DNA of 64,000 nucleotides from CBDDBH01 sp965225625 (GTDB lineage Bacteria; Pseudomonadota; Gammaproteobacteria; JADZEE01). The notes beneath the pieces were generated by a model. That model was not told where the DNA came from and did no database searches. It saw only the letters and a list, made by a program, of their open reading frames with translations. Positions 9,611-19,071 of the stretch are shown piece by piece (position 1 is the first letter of the stretch; each line of letters starts with the position of its first letter). The translations under genes and the position numbers were made by a program. The stretch spans positions 62,001 to 126,000 of the forward strand of contig CBDDBH010000022.1 of the NCBI GenBank assembly GCA_965225625.1. The letters are read 5' to 3'.

Positions 9611-9626
9611 TGGCACGGGTTGTGCA
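9611..9626 (+). promoter_or_regulatory. Sigma-54 (RpoN) -24/-12 promoter for glnA
   Basis: TGGCACGGGTTGTGCA matches the -24/-12 consensus (TGGCAC, five bases, TTGCA) with invariant GG and GC at the correct 10-base separation; one T is G. It lies about 120 bases upstream of the glnA start in an intergenic stretch of 270 bases. This is where NtrC-activated glnA promoters are found in many proteobacteria. Enhancer sites were not resolved by eye. Confidence 0.75.
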
Positions 9627-9744
9627 ACGGCATTGGGTTCGGCGAAGCTATACATGACATTGGCAACCGCGCAAACCCGACGGTGGGTGCGTGCCGGAGC
9701 TTGGTAATTGAGAGGATGAAACTCTAGTAGAGGAGGTGTGCAGC

Positions 9745-11157
9745 ATGTCGTTAGCCAAACTTAAAGACCTGATAAAGAAAAACAATATAAAAATGGTCGA
9801 CTTCCGGTTTGTCGATCTTCCCGGTTTGTGGCAGCACTTTTCGACCACAACGGATGAGATCAATAAAGGGCTGTTTGATGAAGGCATCGGCTTCGATGGT
9901 TCATCGATACGTGGCTTTAAGGAGATCCAGGAATCCGACATGGTGCTGCTCCCGGATGTCGATACGGCGTTTGTCGATCCGTTCTTCGATCACCCGACGC
10001 TGGTGCTTCAGTGTGATGTTATGGAGCCAGGCTTGAAGCCCTATGCACGCAGCCCTCGTCAGGTCGCGAAAAATGCCGAGAATTATTTGAAGTCCACCGG
10101 GATTGCGGACACTTGCTACATCGGTCCTGAACCCGAGTTCTTTGTGTTTGATGATGTTCGTTTCGAGCAAAATGCCAGCACGGGTTTTTACGCCATTGAC
10201 TCTTACGAGGCGGCGTGGAATTCGGGTCGTGACGAAGAACCGAATCTGGGATATAAGCCGCGACATAAGCAGGGCTACTTCCCGGTTCCACCGCACGACA
10301 CATTGCAGGACCTGCGTACCGAAATGGTACTCAACATGGTGGCCGCGGGGATCCAGACCGAGGTTCATCATCACGAAGTTGCGACTGCCGGCCAGTGCGA
10401 GATCGACATGCGCTACGACTCGTTGCTTAAGATGGCCGACAAATTGATGATCTTCAAGTACATGGTGAAGAACACCGCGCGCCGTTACGGTCAGGTTGCG
10501 ACGTTCATGCCCAAGCCGATTTTTGGTGATAACGGCAGCGGTATGCACGTTCATCAGTCGCTATTCAAAGGCGGTAAGAACCTGTTTTTCGCGAAGTCAG
10601 GTTATTCCTTGACGTCGAAAGTGTGCCAGTGGTACATCGGCGGGTTGTTAAAGCACGCGGGCGCCCTCATGGCCTTCGCCGCACCGAGTACCAACTCCTA
10701 TAAACGACTGGTCCCTGGATTCGAAGCGCCGGTCAATCTTGCGTACTCTGCTCGAAACCGCAGTGCCGCGGTGCGCATTCCGGTCTACAGCGAGGCGCCG
10801 AATGCCAAGCGCATCGAGTTCCGCCCGCCGGATCCATCTGCCAATCCGTTCTTGTTATTTCCGGCATTACTGATGGCTGGCCTTGATGGTATTGCCAACA
10901 AGATCGATCCGGGCGATCCCATCGATCAGAACATGTACGATTTACCGGCGAGTATCCGGCGTAAAATCAAGACAGTTCCGGAGTCGCTCGGAGCGTCCTT
11001 GGATGCGCTGGGAAACGACCATGAGTTTCTGATGTCCGGTGATGTGTTCTCGCAGGATCTGATCGATACGTGGATCAGCTACAAGCGGGACAACGAAGTT
11101 CAGGAAGTGAATCAGCGCCCGCATCCCTGGGAGTTCTATTTGTATTTCGACTGCTGA
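9745..11157 (+). CDS. glnA: Type I glutamine synthetase, adenylylation-regulated
   Basis: A 470-residue dodecameric glutamine synthetase that condenses glutamate and ammonia using ATP. Visible motifs include FDGSSIRGF (residues 50-58), the metal-binding EPEFFVFD (about 129-136), GSGMHVHQSLF (264-274) and RRNR-like SARNRSAAVRIP. Tyr398 in NMYDLP is the adenylylation site, equivalent to Tyr397 of E. coli. ATG 9745 is preceded by an excellent AGAGGAGGTG. A sigma-54-type promoter lies upstream, a strong terminator just downstream, and the adenylyltransferase halves follow, so both transcriptional and covalent nitrogen control are suggested. Its length is standard. Confidence 0.97.
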   Translation: MSLAKLKDLIKKNNIKMVDFRFVDLPGLWQHFSTTTDEINKGLFDEGIGFDGSSIRGFKEIQESDMVLLPDVDTAFVDPFFDHPTLVLQCDVMEPGLKPYARSPRQVAKNAENYLKSTGIADTCYIGPEPEFFVFDDVRFEQNASTGFYAIDSYEAAWNSGRDEEPNLGYKPRHKQGYFPVPPHDTLQDLRTEMVLNMVAAGIQTEVHHHEVATAGQCEIDMRYDSLLKMADKLMIFKYMVKNTARRYGQVATFMPKPIFGDNGSGMHVHQSLFKGGKNLFFAKSGYSLTSKVCQWYIGGLLKHAGALMAFAAPSTNSYKRLVPGFEAPVNLAYSARNRSAAVRIPVYSEAPNAKRIEFRPPDPSANPFLLFPALLMAGLDGIANKIDPGDPIDQNMYDLPASIRRKIKTVPESLGASLDALGNDHEFLMSGDVFSQDLIDTWISYKRDNEVQEVNQRPHPWEFYLYFDC

Positions 11158-11166
11158 TCTGTAGCT

Positions 11167-11200
11167 GGCGGCGGCGCGGTAGCGTCGCCGCCGCCTTTTT
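11167..11200 (+). terminator. Rho-independent terminator after glnA
   Basis: A GC-only stem (GGCGGCGGCG pairing with CGCCGCCGCC) with a short loop is followed directly by TTTTT. It begins 10 bases after the glnA stop codon and precedes the GlnE gene. Confidence 0.85.
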
Positions 11201-11222
11201 CTGCGCCGCCTGATGCTATCCT

Positions 11223-12542
11223 GTGAAGGTGGTTGACTCTCTGAAACGCTGCATTGCCGGTGCGCCTGATCCGGAAAAGGCGGCCAACGCCGTTGACAGT
11301 CTGAATGCAGATCCAATCGCCCGTCGGCGCCTGCAGAAACTTTCCGCTGAAGCCCGCAAGACACTTGTTCAGGTACTCGGTCTATCCAATTTCCTGTTGA
11401 ATTTTCTGTGCCGACATCCCGAGGCGGTATCGCTGGTGGGAAAACGTCCCAGCAAGAGTTTCCGGGGAAAACCGGGCGCAACCACGCTCGCAGCGCTGTA
11501 TCGCTACAAGTATCGTGAACTGTTCAAAATCACCTGTCTGGATTTCGCTGGCGGCGACGACTACGAAAGCGTATTGGCGGCGTTGAGCGACACCGCAATA
11601 AGCGTGATGCAGGCAGCACATACGCTGGTCGGCGGCGAGGACGATCACGCGCTCACTAAACACGTTGTTGCCAATCTTTGTTGCCTGGGCATGGGTAAGC
11701 TGGGTGCGCACGAGCTCAACTACAGCTCGGATGTTGACCTGATGTTCATCTACCCAAACGAAGCGGAGATCCCTTTTGACTTCGAGGATTTTCATGTTGC
11801 AAGCGTACGCCATATTCGAAAGTTCTCGCAGGTGCTCGAACAAACGACCGAGGAAGGGTTTCTTTACCGGGTCGATCTGAAGCTCAGACCGTGGGGCATA
11901 GACGGACCGCTGGCGATGTCTATCGACGACATGGAGCGCTATTACGAGGAAAGCGCCGATCACTGGGAGCGCATTGCCTGGATCCGCGGCAAACCGGTTG
12001 CCGGTGATCTGGCGTTGGGCGAGCAGTTGGTGCAACGACTGCAGCCATTCATTTACAGGCGCGCGCTGGGATTTGATGACATCGACCGCTTGTTGGATAT
12101 AAAGAGTCAAATGGCGCGTATGCGCGAACGCGCGGATCGATGGAACGTCAAACTGGGTCCGGGCGGGATCAGGGACGTGGAGTTCTTTGCGCAGATACTG
12201 CAACTGCTGCACGGCGGCAGCGAGCCGTCATTGCGAACGCGTAACACGGTAGATACGCTGGCCAATCTGTCGGAACTGGGATTGATCGAAGACGCTGATG
12301 CGCAGCAGTTGCGGGTGACGTACCTGTTTCTTCGTCGGCTTGAACATCGTGTGCAGATCCGCGATGAACGTCAGACCCACGACTTACCTACCAAGCGCCA
12401 AGAACGATTGGTCTTGGCGCGGTCATTAGGTAATCCCGAAGAGTCCGATGACGTCGTGCTTGATAAGTTCGAGGAAGAACTTGCGTTTCATCAAATGGTC
12501 GCTCGCTCGTTTTTCGAGCGTGTACTTCCGGCACAGAGCTGA
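11223..12542 (+). CDS. glnE: GlnE N-terminal half: glutamine synthetase adenylyl-tyrosine phosphorylase (deadenylylating) domain
   Basis: A 439-residue protein equivalent to the N-terminal deadenylylating half of E. coli GlnE. It has LVQVLGLSNFLLNFLCRHPE, then YRYKYRELFKITCLDF, then the nucleotidyltransferase motif GMGKLGAHELNYSSDVDLMF with metal-binding Asp170 and Asp172, and a helical GlnD/GlnE-type region (LGPGGIRDVEFFAQ). It removes AMP from GlnA when nitrogen is limiting. GTG 11223 is the assumed start. It stops at TGA 12540-12542, where fused GlnE proteins continue into the linker. The second half is encoded just downstream in another frame. Either a natural split or a single-base frameshift is possible; see findings. 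Confidence 0.8.
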   Translation: MKVVDSLKRCIAGAPDPEKAANAVDSLNADPIARRRLQKLSAEARKTLVQVLGLSNFLLNFLCRHPEAVSLVGKRPSKSFRGKPGATTLAALYRYKYRELFKITCLDFAGGDDYESVLAALSDTAISVMQAAHTLVGGEDDHALTKHVVANLCCLGMGKLGAHELNYSSDVDLMFIYPNEAEIPFDFEDFHVASVRHIRKFSQVLEQTTEEGFLYRVDLKLRPWGIDGPLAMSIDDMERYYEESADHWERIAWIRGKPVAGDLALGEQLVQRLQPFIYRRALGFDDIDRLLDIKSQMARMRERADRWNVKLGPGGIRDVEFFAQILQLLHGGSEPSLRTRNTVDTLANLSELGLIEDADAQQLRVTYLFLRRLEHRVQIRDERQTHDLPTKRQERLVLARSLGNPEESDDVVLDKFEEELAFHQMVARSFFERVLPAQS

Positions 12543-12558
12543 GCAGGACGCAGGCAGC

Positions 12559-13884
12559 GTGATCGCAAACAGTTTAGAGGATGCAATTCGCGCGGCCTGG
12601 CGACCGGATGTTGCACGGGCGAGCATCGAGCGCTGGCAAACCGTGTGTGAGCAGGAAGGTTGGACGAGTTGTCCTCGGAATCTGCCGTTGTTAGCTACTG
12701 TGTTTGGTGCGAGTTGGTATTTCACACGCTACATATTCTTTCGCGGACGCGCCGTGGCACGGCTTTTCGATCGCAAGCGCATGCCCAGTTTTACCGAAGC
12801 CGCCATAGGTCAACGTCTGCGCCGGCTCGCCGGCAAGGGTCGCTACGATGATCCGATGGATCCGCTGCGGGCTGCTAAAAACGAAATCATGCTGGAGATT
12901 TTGATCGCGGATCTTCAAGGTCAGCTCGATCAAGAGAGGATGGAACGCGCGGTGACTAACCTTGCCGAGAGCGCGCTGAGATTGGCGGCAGAGATTGTTG
13001 CCAGCGCTGGCAACAAACGGGCAGCTAGCGATCTGGCGGTGCTGGGCATGGGGCGCCTTGCTGGTTTCGAAATGAATTATGGCTCAGATCTGGATCTCAT
13101 CTTCCTGGCACTGAGCGAATCGGACGCGCGCTTTGCCGGCATCTCCCGTAACGGCCGGCAGCTGCTGCACGCGGTGAGCGAAGTTACAGCGCTGGGGCAG
13201 CTTTATCCGATAGATATGCGTCTGCGCCCGCACGGTACGGCGGGTATTCTGGTGACCGAGTTGTCGGCGTTGGTCGCGCATCATTGCGATGAGCGCGATA
13301 TCTGGGAGCGACAGATGATGACCCGATGTCGGGTCTTATTGGATCCCGGACAGCGTGTGGGAAAAGGCCTGCAGAAAATTCGTTCGGCGGTATACGGACA
13401 CTATCCACGGGGCGGCCTGGCACTGGCGATTCGGGAGATGCGCGCACGGGTTGAACGCGAATTGGGCAGCCCCACCGGAAAATACGATCTCAAGAAAGGT
13501 TATGGCGGTATTATGGACATTGATTTCCTCACTCATTATCTACAGCTTGCTAACGGTGAGGAGTTACCCGAACTACAAACCGCCAGTACCCGTCAGGCGC
13601 TGCGTACAGCGAGCGCCTGCGGATTGATCGACGAACTTTTGGCGGTTCGCCTGTTGCAGGCCTACGATTTTTTGAAAACGACTGAAGGGCGTCTGCGTGT
13701 ATTTGATATGAAGCCCGAGCACATGTTTGCCCGCGAGGGAAAAGAACTGGTGCCACTGGCGCGTTCGATGGATTCCTCGCCGGTAGAGGAGGACGACGCA
13801 ACTGCCGCGATAGAGCGCTTTATCGAAAAGTATCGACGCACCACAGGATTTGTCCGCGAGAGCTTTGACGAAGTCGTCCAGTGA
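12559..13884 (+). CDS. glnE: GlnE C-terminal half: glutamine synthetase adenylyltransferase domain
   Basis: A protein of about 441 residues equivalent to the C-terminal adenylylating half of GlnE, which attaches AMP to the GlnA tyrosine. It has LATVFGASWYFTRYIFFRG, matching the region before the second nucleotidyltransferase, then GMGRLAGFEMNYGSDLDLIF with Asp177 and Asp179, RLRPHGTAGILV, and KYDLKKGYGGIMDIDFLTHY. The proposed start is GTG 12559, 16 bases after the stop of the first half; its RBS is poor. The frame is open further upstream (to 12448) but there it only shadows the first gene. Both active centres look intact, so the split has not obviously destroyed function. Confidence 0.75.
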   Translation: MIANSLEDAIRAAWRPDVARASIERWQTVCEQEGWTSCPRNLPLLATVFGASWYFTRYIFFRGRAVARLFDRKRMPSFTEAAIGQRLRRLAGKGRYDDPMDPLRAAKNEIMLEILIADLQGQLDQERMERAVTNLAESALRLAAEIVASAGNKRAASDLAVLGMGRLAGFEMNYGSDLDLIFLALSESDARFAGISRNGRQLLHAVSEVTALGQLYPIDMRLRPHGTAGILVTELSALVAHHCDERDIWERQMMTRCRVLLDPGQRVGKGLQKIRSAVYGHYPRGGLALAIREMRARVERELGSPTGKYDLKKGYGGIMDIDFLTHYLQLANGEELPELQTASTRQALRTASACGLIDELLAVRLLQAYDFLKTTEGRLRVFDMKPEHMFAREGKELVPLARSMDSSPVEEDDATAAIERFIEKYRRTTGFVRESFDEVVQ

Positions 13885-13944
13885 CGTCGCCGGACAGATT
13901 TTCAGCGGTACTGGTTGGTTGGTAGGCCCGGGTCACCAACGGCT

Positions 13945-15270
13945 ATGATGAATTCGACTCGGCTGAAGCACATTTTCGCAATATCCCTGCCGATTATGGC
14001 CGGGATGGCGTCGCAGAATGTACTGAACCTCGTAGACACGGCCATGGTCGGTGTTCTTGGCAACACTGCGCTGGCCGCCGTGGGCGTGGGTGGTTTCGCC
14101 GCATTTTTGTGTCAAGGTTTAGTCATGGGTGTTTCCACTGGCGTGCTAGCGATCGCAGCACGCTGGAAGGGCGAAGGTCGCGCCGAGGGCACGGCCCTGA
14201 TCCTTAACGCTGCGTTGGTCTGTGTACTGGTATTTGCGCCGCCGTTATCACTGGTCATGTTCCTGTGCGCGCCAGTATTGTTTCCGTACCTAAATGTAGA
14301 TCCCGCAGTGGTTGCCGCCGGCGTACCGTATTTGCAGATCCGCATATTGGCCACGGTTTTTGTCGGAATTAATTACGCCTTTCGTGGTTATTGGAACGCG
14401 GTTGATTTATCCAAGTTGTATATGAAAACGCTGGTGATCATGCATGGGGTCAACATCGTGCTCAATTACATTCTGATATTTGGAAAGCTGGGATTCCCTG
14501 CACTCGGCGTAACCGGGGCTGGGCTTGCCACTGCTATATCTACGGCGGTAGGCAGCGCGATCTACGTTTGGCTGGCGCTGCGCCACGCAAGGCCGCAGGG
14601 TTTTCTGCGCGAGTTGCCGCGACTCGCCGATCTCGGCTTGCTGATCCGACTCTCGGTCCCAAGCAGTATTCAAAATACCTTGTTTGCCGCTGGGTTTACC
14701 GCAACCTACTGGATTATCGGCCTGGTCGGCACGGCTGAACTCGCGGCTGCCAACGTCCTCATGAATTTGCTGCTCGTTGCGATCCTTCCGACTTTCGGTC
14801 TCGGCCTTGCCGCGTCAGCTTTGGTGGGGCAGGCCCTGGGCCGGGCGGATCCCGATGACGCGCATCAATGGGCTTGGGATGTACTGCGGGTTGCGGTCGT
14901 GATGATCGCCTTCATTGCCGTGCCTATGTTGTTATTACCCGATCTAATTCTCAAGGCGTTTTTGCACGATGCCACGACGCGGGATTTGGCGCGCTTGCCC
15001 ATGCGCATCACCGGCGCCAGTTTACTGTTCGAGGCCGTCGGCATCGTGTTCATGAACGCTCTGCAGGGTGCGGGAGATACTAAACGCACGATGCAGATCT
15101 CCGTCGCATCGCAGTGGGTGCTGTTCCTGCCACTGGCCTTTTTGGTTGGGCCGCTATTGGGTTACGGGCTGCTCGGGATCTGGTTGACGCAGGCGTTTTA
15201 CAGGACGCTGCAGGCAGCGGTGTTCTGGTGGTTCTGGGAACGGCGAGGCTGGGTGCAGATTAAGTTGTAA
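13945..15270 (+). CDS. MATE family multidrug/cation antiporter
   Basis: A 441-residue membrane protein with twelve predicted helices arranged as two similar halves. The N-terminus has AISLPIMAGMASQNVLNLVDTAMVG, the family-typical first helix with the VDT(A)MVG signature, repeated in the second half as IRLSVPSSIQNTLF. It probably extrudes organic cations or drugs by sodium or proton antiport (DinF/NorM-like). Two adjacent ATGs at 13945 and 13948 are equally usable. The next gene is convergent. Confidence 0.9.
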   Translation: MMNSTRLKHIFAISLPIMAGMASQNVLNLVDTAMVGVLGNTALAAVGVGGFAAFLCQGLVMGVSTGVLAIAARWKGEGRAEGTALILNAALVCVLVFAPPLSLVMFLCAPVLFPYLNVDPAVVAAGVPYLQIRILATVFVGINYAFRGYWNAVDLSKLYMKTLVIMHGVNIVLNYILIFGKLGFPALGVTGAGLATAISTAVGSAIYVWLALRHARPQGFLRELPRLADLGLLIRLSVPSSIQNTLFAAGFTATYWIIGLVGTAELAAANVLMNLLLVAILPTFGLGLAASALVGQALGRADPDDAHQWAWDVLRVAVVMIAFIAVPMLLLPDLILKAFLHDATTRDLARLPMRITGASLLFEAVGIVFMNALQGAGDTKRTMQISVASQWVLFLPLAFLVGPLLGYGLLGIWLTQAFYRTLQAAVFWWFWERRGWVQIKL

Positions 15271-15315
15271 AAAAATCCAAGAAACATGGTTCAGCGCCTT
15301 CATGCAGAACGCGGG

Positions 15316-16959
15316 TCAGCGAAAACAAACATCGAATCCAGCCGCCTGCATCTCGGTGCGAAGTTTGGTCTTCAGCATTTTGCCGGTACCCGTCAGTGCG
15401 ATGGCATCGACAAACGCAACTTCTTCGGGCAACCACCAACGCGCGACTTTGTCGGCGAGATAATCGAGGATCTCCTGTTTGCCGACAGTGCTGCCTTTTG
15501 CGCGCACACAGATCAGCAGTGGCCGTTCCTGCCATTTCTCATGGGTGATGGCGATTACGGCCGCCTGTGTCAGTTCGGGGTGGCCGACCGCGATGTTCTC
15601 CAGTTCCACTGAACTGATCCATTCTCCGCCGGATTTGATCACATCCTTGGATCGGTCTCGTAGCGTGAGGTAACCATGCTCGTCCATGACCGCCACATCG
15701 CCGGTGTTAAACCAGCCTTCGGCGTCCAGCGGTGAGCCACCTTCGCCTTTGAAATATCCCGATGAGATGGAGTAACCCTTAGTCTGCAGATAGCCCAGTG
15801 TTTCGCCATCGTGCAGGACGGGCTGGCCCGCATCGTCGACGATGCGAATTTGGGTTGACCAGTTGGGACGCCCTGAGCGCGTCATGAATTCAATCTGGCT
15901 ATCCACATCGAGTTCGCCGTGGCCGGGTTTCAGCGTACCGGTAGAGCCACCCAGACACTCCGTCATACCCCAGGTGTCGAGCAGATCAACGTCGTAGTCC
16001 CTTTTAAATTTTTCGACCATCCAACGCGGCGGCGCGGCGCCGGAAGTCAGTACGGTTTTGAGGTGTGTCAACGCCTTGCCGGTTTTTTCCAGATAATCGA
16101 GCAGGATCAACCACAGCGTGGGTACCGCACACATGAAATTGATCTGCTCGCCGTCGAGCAATTCAAACAGGCTCTTTGCGTCATAGCCACGCCCGGGCAG
16201 CACTAATTTGGAACCGAACGCGGGCGCGGAGTACGGCATCATCCAGGCGTTGCCATGAAACATGGGCGACACCGCGAAACCGATGGAGCGCTCACCGTGA
16301 GAAGACCGGGCAATAAATTCACGCAACCCGCCGGTCAGGGTAGTCAGTACCATTGCCCGATGGGAGTAAACCACGCCTTTGGGATTCCCCGTGGTGCCCG
16401 AGGTGTAGCAAATCGAAGACGCGGCGCGCTCGTCAAAATCGGGCCACTCATAATCACCGTCTTGCGCGTCCAACAACGTCTCGTAACAACACAGATTCGG
16501 CAGAGCCAGGTCCGCCGGCATGTCGCTTGCGGCGCACATCAGACAGTAACCCTGCACTGTGTTTAGTTCCGGGGCGATGTCCTTTACCAGCTCCAAAGTA
16601 GCGAGGTCGAAGAACATCCATTTGTCTTCGCAATGATTGATGATGTAAATGATTTGCGCCCGGTGCAGGCGCGGGTTGACGGTGTGCAGGACTGCGCCGG
16701 TTCCGGATACGCCGTAGAACATCTCGAAATGCCGATGCGTATTCCAGGCAAGCGTGCCGACGCGCTCACCCTGGCTTATGCCTAATTGCTGAATCGTCTG
16801 CGCCAGTTTTAGCGAGCGTAGATGAGCGCTTGTATAGTCGTAGCGAAACAACGAACCATCGATGTCGCGTGCCACGATTTCGGTGTTGCCATGAGCGTGT
16901 GCCGCATGCCGCAAAAACCTCGACAGCATCAGGGGCATGTCCATCATCAGGCCCTGCAT
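15316..16959 (-). CDS. Acyl-CoA synthetase (AMP-forming), medium/long-chain fatty acid type
   Basis: A 547-residue adenylate-forming ligase that activates a carboxylic acid to its CoA thioester. All motifs are present: SSICYTSGTTGNPKGVVYSH, DTWGMTECLGG, WFNTGDVAVMDEHGYLTLRD, SKDVIKSGGEWISSVELE and the catalytic lysine region LTGTGKMLKTKLR. ATG 16959 follows GGAAAACGA; longer in-frame readings upstream run through the CBS gene and are not used. The N-terminus MQGLMMDMPLMLSRFLRHA matches medium-chain (AlkK-like) ligases. It is last in an apparent operon with the CBS and TPR genes. Confidence 0.92.
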   Translation of the reverse strand: MQGLMMDMPLMLSRFLRHAAHAHGNTEIVARDIDGSLFRYDYTSAHLRSLKLAQTIQQLGISQGERVGTLAWNTHRHFEMFYGVSGTGAVLHTVNPRLHRAQIIYIINHCEDKWMFFDLATLELVKDIAPELNTVQGYCLMCAASDMPADLALPNLCCYETLLDAQDGDYEWPDFDERAASSICYTSGTTGNPKGVVYSHRAMVLTTLTGGLREFIARSSHGERSIGFAVSPMFHGNAWMMPYSAPAFGSKLVLPGRGYDAKSLFELLDGEQINFMCAVPTLWLILLDYLEKTGKALTHLKTVLTSGAAPPRWMVEKFKRDYDVDLLDTWGMTECLGGSTGTLKPGHGELDVDSQIEFMTRSGRPNWSTQIRIVDDAGQPVLHDGETLGYLQTKGYSISSGYFKGEGGSPLDAEGWFNTGDVAVMDEHGYLTLRDRSKDVIKSGGEWISSVELENIAVGHPELTQAAVIAITHEKWQERPLLICVRAKGSTVGKQEILDYLADKVARWWLPEEVAFVDAIALTGTGKMLKTKLRTEMQAAGFDVCFR

Positions 16960-16988
16960 TTCGTTTTCCTTCCGCTGGCTATCGCGAA

Positions 16989-17417
16989 CTATGCTCGGAT
17001 GTAGCTTTCGAGTTGCTGGATGGTGAATTGCTGCTCGGCGATGATGGTTTTGACCAGATCGCCGATCGAGACCATTCCCAGTAAATGATCTTGCTCCACG
17101 ATAGGCAGGTGCCGAATACGTTTGTCCGTCACTAAGGCCATGCATTCTTCGATCGTCAGGTCTGGTCGTCCGCAGACCACGTTAGTAGTCATGATCTCGT
17201 CGACCTGAGTCGATTGCGATGAGCGGCCCTGCAAAATGACTTTTCTCGCATAGTCGCGCTCCGAGATGATGCCAACCATCTTCTCGTCACTCATCACAAT
17301 CAATGCGCCGACGTTTTTGTCGGCCATCAGTTTGATAGCATCAAACACTGAGCTGTCTGGTGCGACGCTCCAAATCTCCGTGCCTTTAGCCGCAAGCAGT
17401 TCTCCCGCTGTTTTCAT
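16989..17417 (-). CDS. CBS-pair domain protein
   Basis: A 142-residue stand-alone Bateman module with two CBS motifs: SSVFDAIKLMADKNVGALIV with GIISERDYARKV, and LTIEECMALVTDKRIRHLPI with GMVSIGDLVKTII. Such proteins bind adenosine nucleotides or S-adenosylmethionine and regulate partners. No effector domain is attached. It sits 29 bases upstream of the acyl-CoA synthetase and 16 bases downstream of the TPR lipoprotein gene, so energy-state regulation of the synthetase is a guess from position only. Confidence 0.9.
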   Translation of the reverse strand: MKTAGELLAAKGTEIWSVAPDSSVFDAIKLMADKNVGALIVMSDEKMVGIISERDYARKVILQGRSSQSTQVDEIMTTNVVCGRPDLTIEECMALVTDKRIRHLPIVEQDHLLGMVSIGDLVKTIIAEQQFTIQQLESYIRA

Positions 17418-17433
17418 GGCTATCTCCAGTCAA

Positions 17434-19071
17434 TCAAAATCGTGAAGTTGTTAGTGTAACGTCAGCCCGTGACCAGGCTTGGGTAAACCGTTTCGTGGCC
17501 TGGGCCGCTTCTGCATCACGATGCTGCGCGCGTAGACTTTGCGCCAGGCCATACAGCGAACGCGCGTTTTCCCGATTTATCTCCAGATCCCTGCTGTAGA
17601 CGGCCTCGGCCTGAGCAGGCTGCTCGGCGTTCAACAGCGCTACGCCCAGGGATTGTCGGACAGGGTAGTACCAGTAGGGGGGCTCCATGTACGGTAGCGC
17701 ATCTTGCCGCTCGACAGCCATCTTCAGCGCGTTGATCTGCTCGGAGTAAAGCCGCTCGGCGCCGGCAAGCTCCCCATTTAAAATATCTGTAGCAATAAAA
17801 ATGAGGCTTTTGCCCATCAACAAGGGCACCTCCATTGCCTCCAAATCATCGGACTTGCTGATTGTTGTGAGTGCTGCCCCCTCGCCCTTGGCCGCAGCGA
17901 AATCACCTTGTGCCAGGTAGGCGAGGCCACGTGCGTAATGCCAGATAGCTGTCCAATAAATGAGCTCGCCGGGAGGAGCAGGCTCGGCCAGTATTTCGTC
18001 CCACTTGCCAAATTGCACCAGACCGAACAACGGCATCGGCAAAAAGAACTCGAGAAACGGCAGTTGCGGGATCTGCTCGATCGGTATGTTTCGCGCAAGT
18101 TTGCGGGCCGCTTCAATTGAGACGGCGCTGCGGCCCTCCATCGCTGAGCTGAACCACAGGAAGTGAATGTTGTGCGGGTAGTACAAGGCCGGATAAAACC
18201 CCTGCGCATTACATTGTGCGATGTAAGACTCATCCGCGCTTGCGGCCAGTTCGTTTGCTACCGAAGCATCGTGATAGCGGCCCACTCGAATGTAGATGTG
18301 TGAGGGCATATGTACGAGATGACCTGCGCCCGGTACCAAATTCCTGAGGCGATCAGCATACGGCTCGGCGCGTTCTGGCGTTGTCGACGCCTCGACGATA
18401 TGAATATAGAAATGAATTGCGCCGACATGCGCGGGATCTTCCTTCAATATTCCTTCGAGTGTGGCGATTACTTCGCTAGTCGCGGGCTTGGGCTCCAGAT
18501 CCTTGGTCCAATAGTCCCACGGCATGAGGTCCATCTGCGCTTCGGCAAATAGTGCGCGTGCATCAAGATCCTCGCCGTGGCGTTTCACCACGCCGCGCAT
18601 CGCTTCGGCATAAGCCCGATCCAACGCCGACCGGTCGGCCACCGGTGCCGGCGCGTAGCGCTGCGCGAGCGCTTCGATATATGCCTGTTCCCGAGCACTG
18701 ACGGTTGCCGACAGCGCAAGCGCTTTTTGCGCCGCCGCATACGCAGCAGCCACGTCGGCGTCATCCATGGGTTTATTGATGTTTGGTCCACGCACGAACG
18801 CCTGACCCCAGAAACACATTGCGCAGTTCGGGTCGAGTTTCGCCGCGGCTTCAAACGAACGCAGTGCTTCGGCGTGGTTGAAGCCATAAGCGAGGATTAA
18901 GCCTTGATCGAAGTAGCGCTGGGCGAGAGGAACATCCGTGCTGATAGCGTGATGGTGAGTGCCCAGGTCATCGAACAAAGGCGCCGAAAGTGGCTGCGTG
19001 GGCGATTTGGTCACTGAAGTGCAAGCCGATAACAATGCAAGAACTACGCATGTGATGGTTATTGTTTTCAT
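17434..19071 (-). CDS. TPR-repeat lipoprotein
   Basis: A 545-residue exported protein with a lipobox (VVLALLSAC, lipidation at Cys17). Tetratricopeptide-like helical pairs include FDQGLILAYGFNHAEALRSF followed by AAKLDPNCAMCFWGQAFV, and near the C-terminus GVALLNAEQPAQAEAVYSRD. The middle has AIHFYIHIVEAS and LVHMPSHIYIRVGRY, which recur in a widespread family of uncharacterised TPR proteins. It likely works as a periplasmic or outer-membrane scaffold, since no enzymatic motif is visible. It is first in the operon with the CBS protein and the acyl-CoA synthetase. Confidence 0.82.
   Translation of the reverse strand: MKTITITCVVLALLSACTSVTKSPTQPLSAPLFDDLGTHHHAISTDVPLAQRYFDQGLILAYGFNHAEALRSFEAAAKLDPNCAMCFWGQAFVRGPNINKPMDDADVAAAYAAAQKALALSATVSAREQAYIEALAQRYAPAPVADRSALDRAYAEAMRGVVKRHGEDLDARALFAEAQMDLMPWDYWTKDLEPKPATSEVIATLEGILKEDPAHVGAIHFYIHIVEASTTPERAEPYADRLRNLVPGAGHLVHMPSHIYIRVGRYHDASVANELAASADESYIAQCNAQGFYPALYYPHNIHFLWFSSAMEGRSAVSIEAARKLARNIPIEQIPQLPFLEFFLPMPLFGLVQFGKWDEILAEPAPPGELIYWTAIWHYARGLAYLAQGDFAAAKGEGAALTTISKSDDLEAMEVPLLMGKSLIFIATDILNGELAGAERLYSEQINALKMAVERQDALPYMEPPYWYYPVRQSLGVALLNAEQPAQAEAVYSRDLEINRENARSLYGLAQSLRAQHRDAEAAQATKRFTQAWSRADVTLTTSRF

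Noticed and set aside
12448..12558. N-terminal extension of the second GlnE half from 12448
   Set aside because: The extra codons are an out-of-frame reading of the first half (Ser/Arg-rich), so a start near 12559 is more likely.
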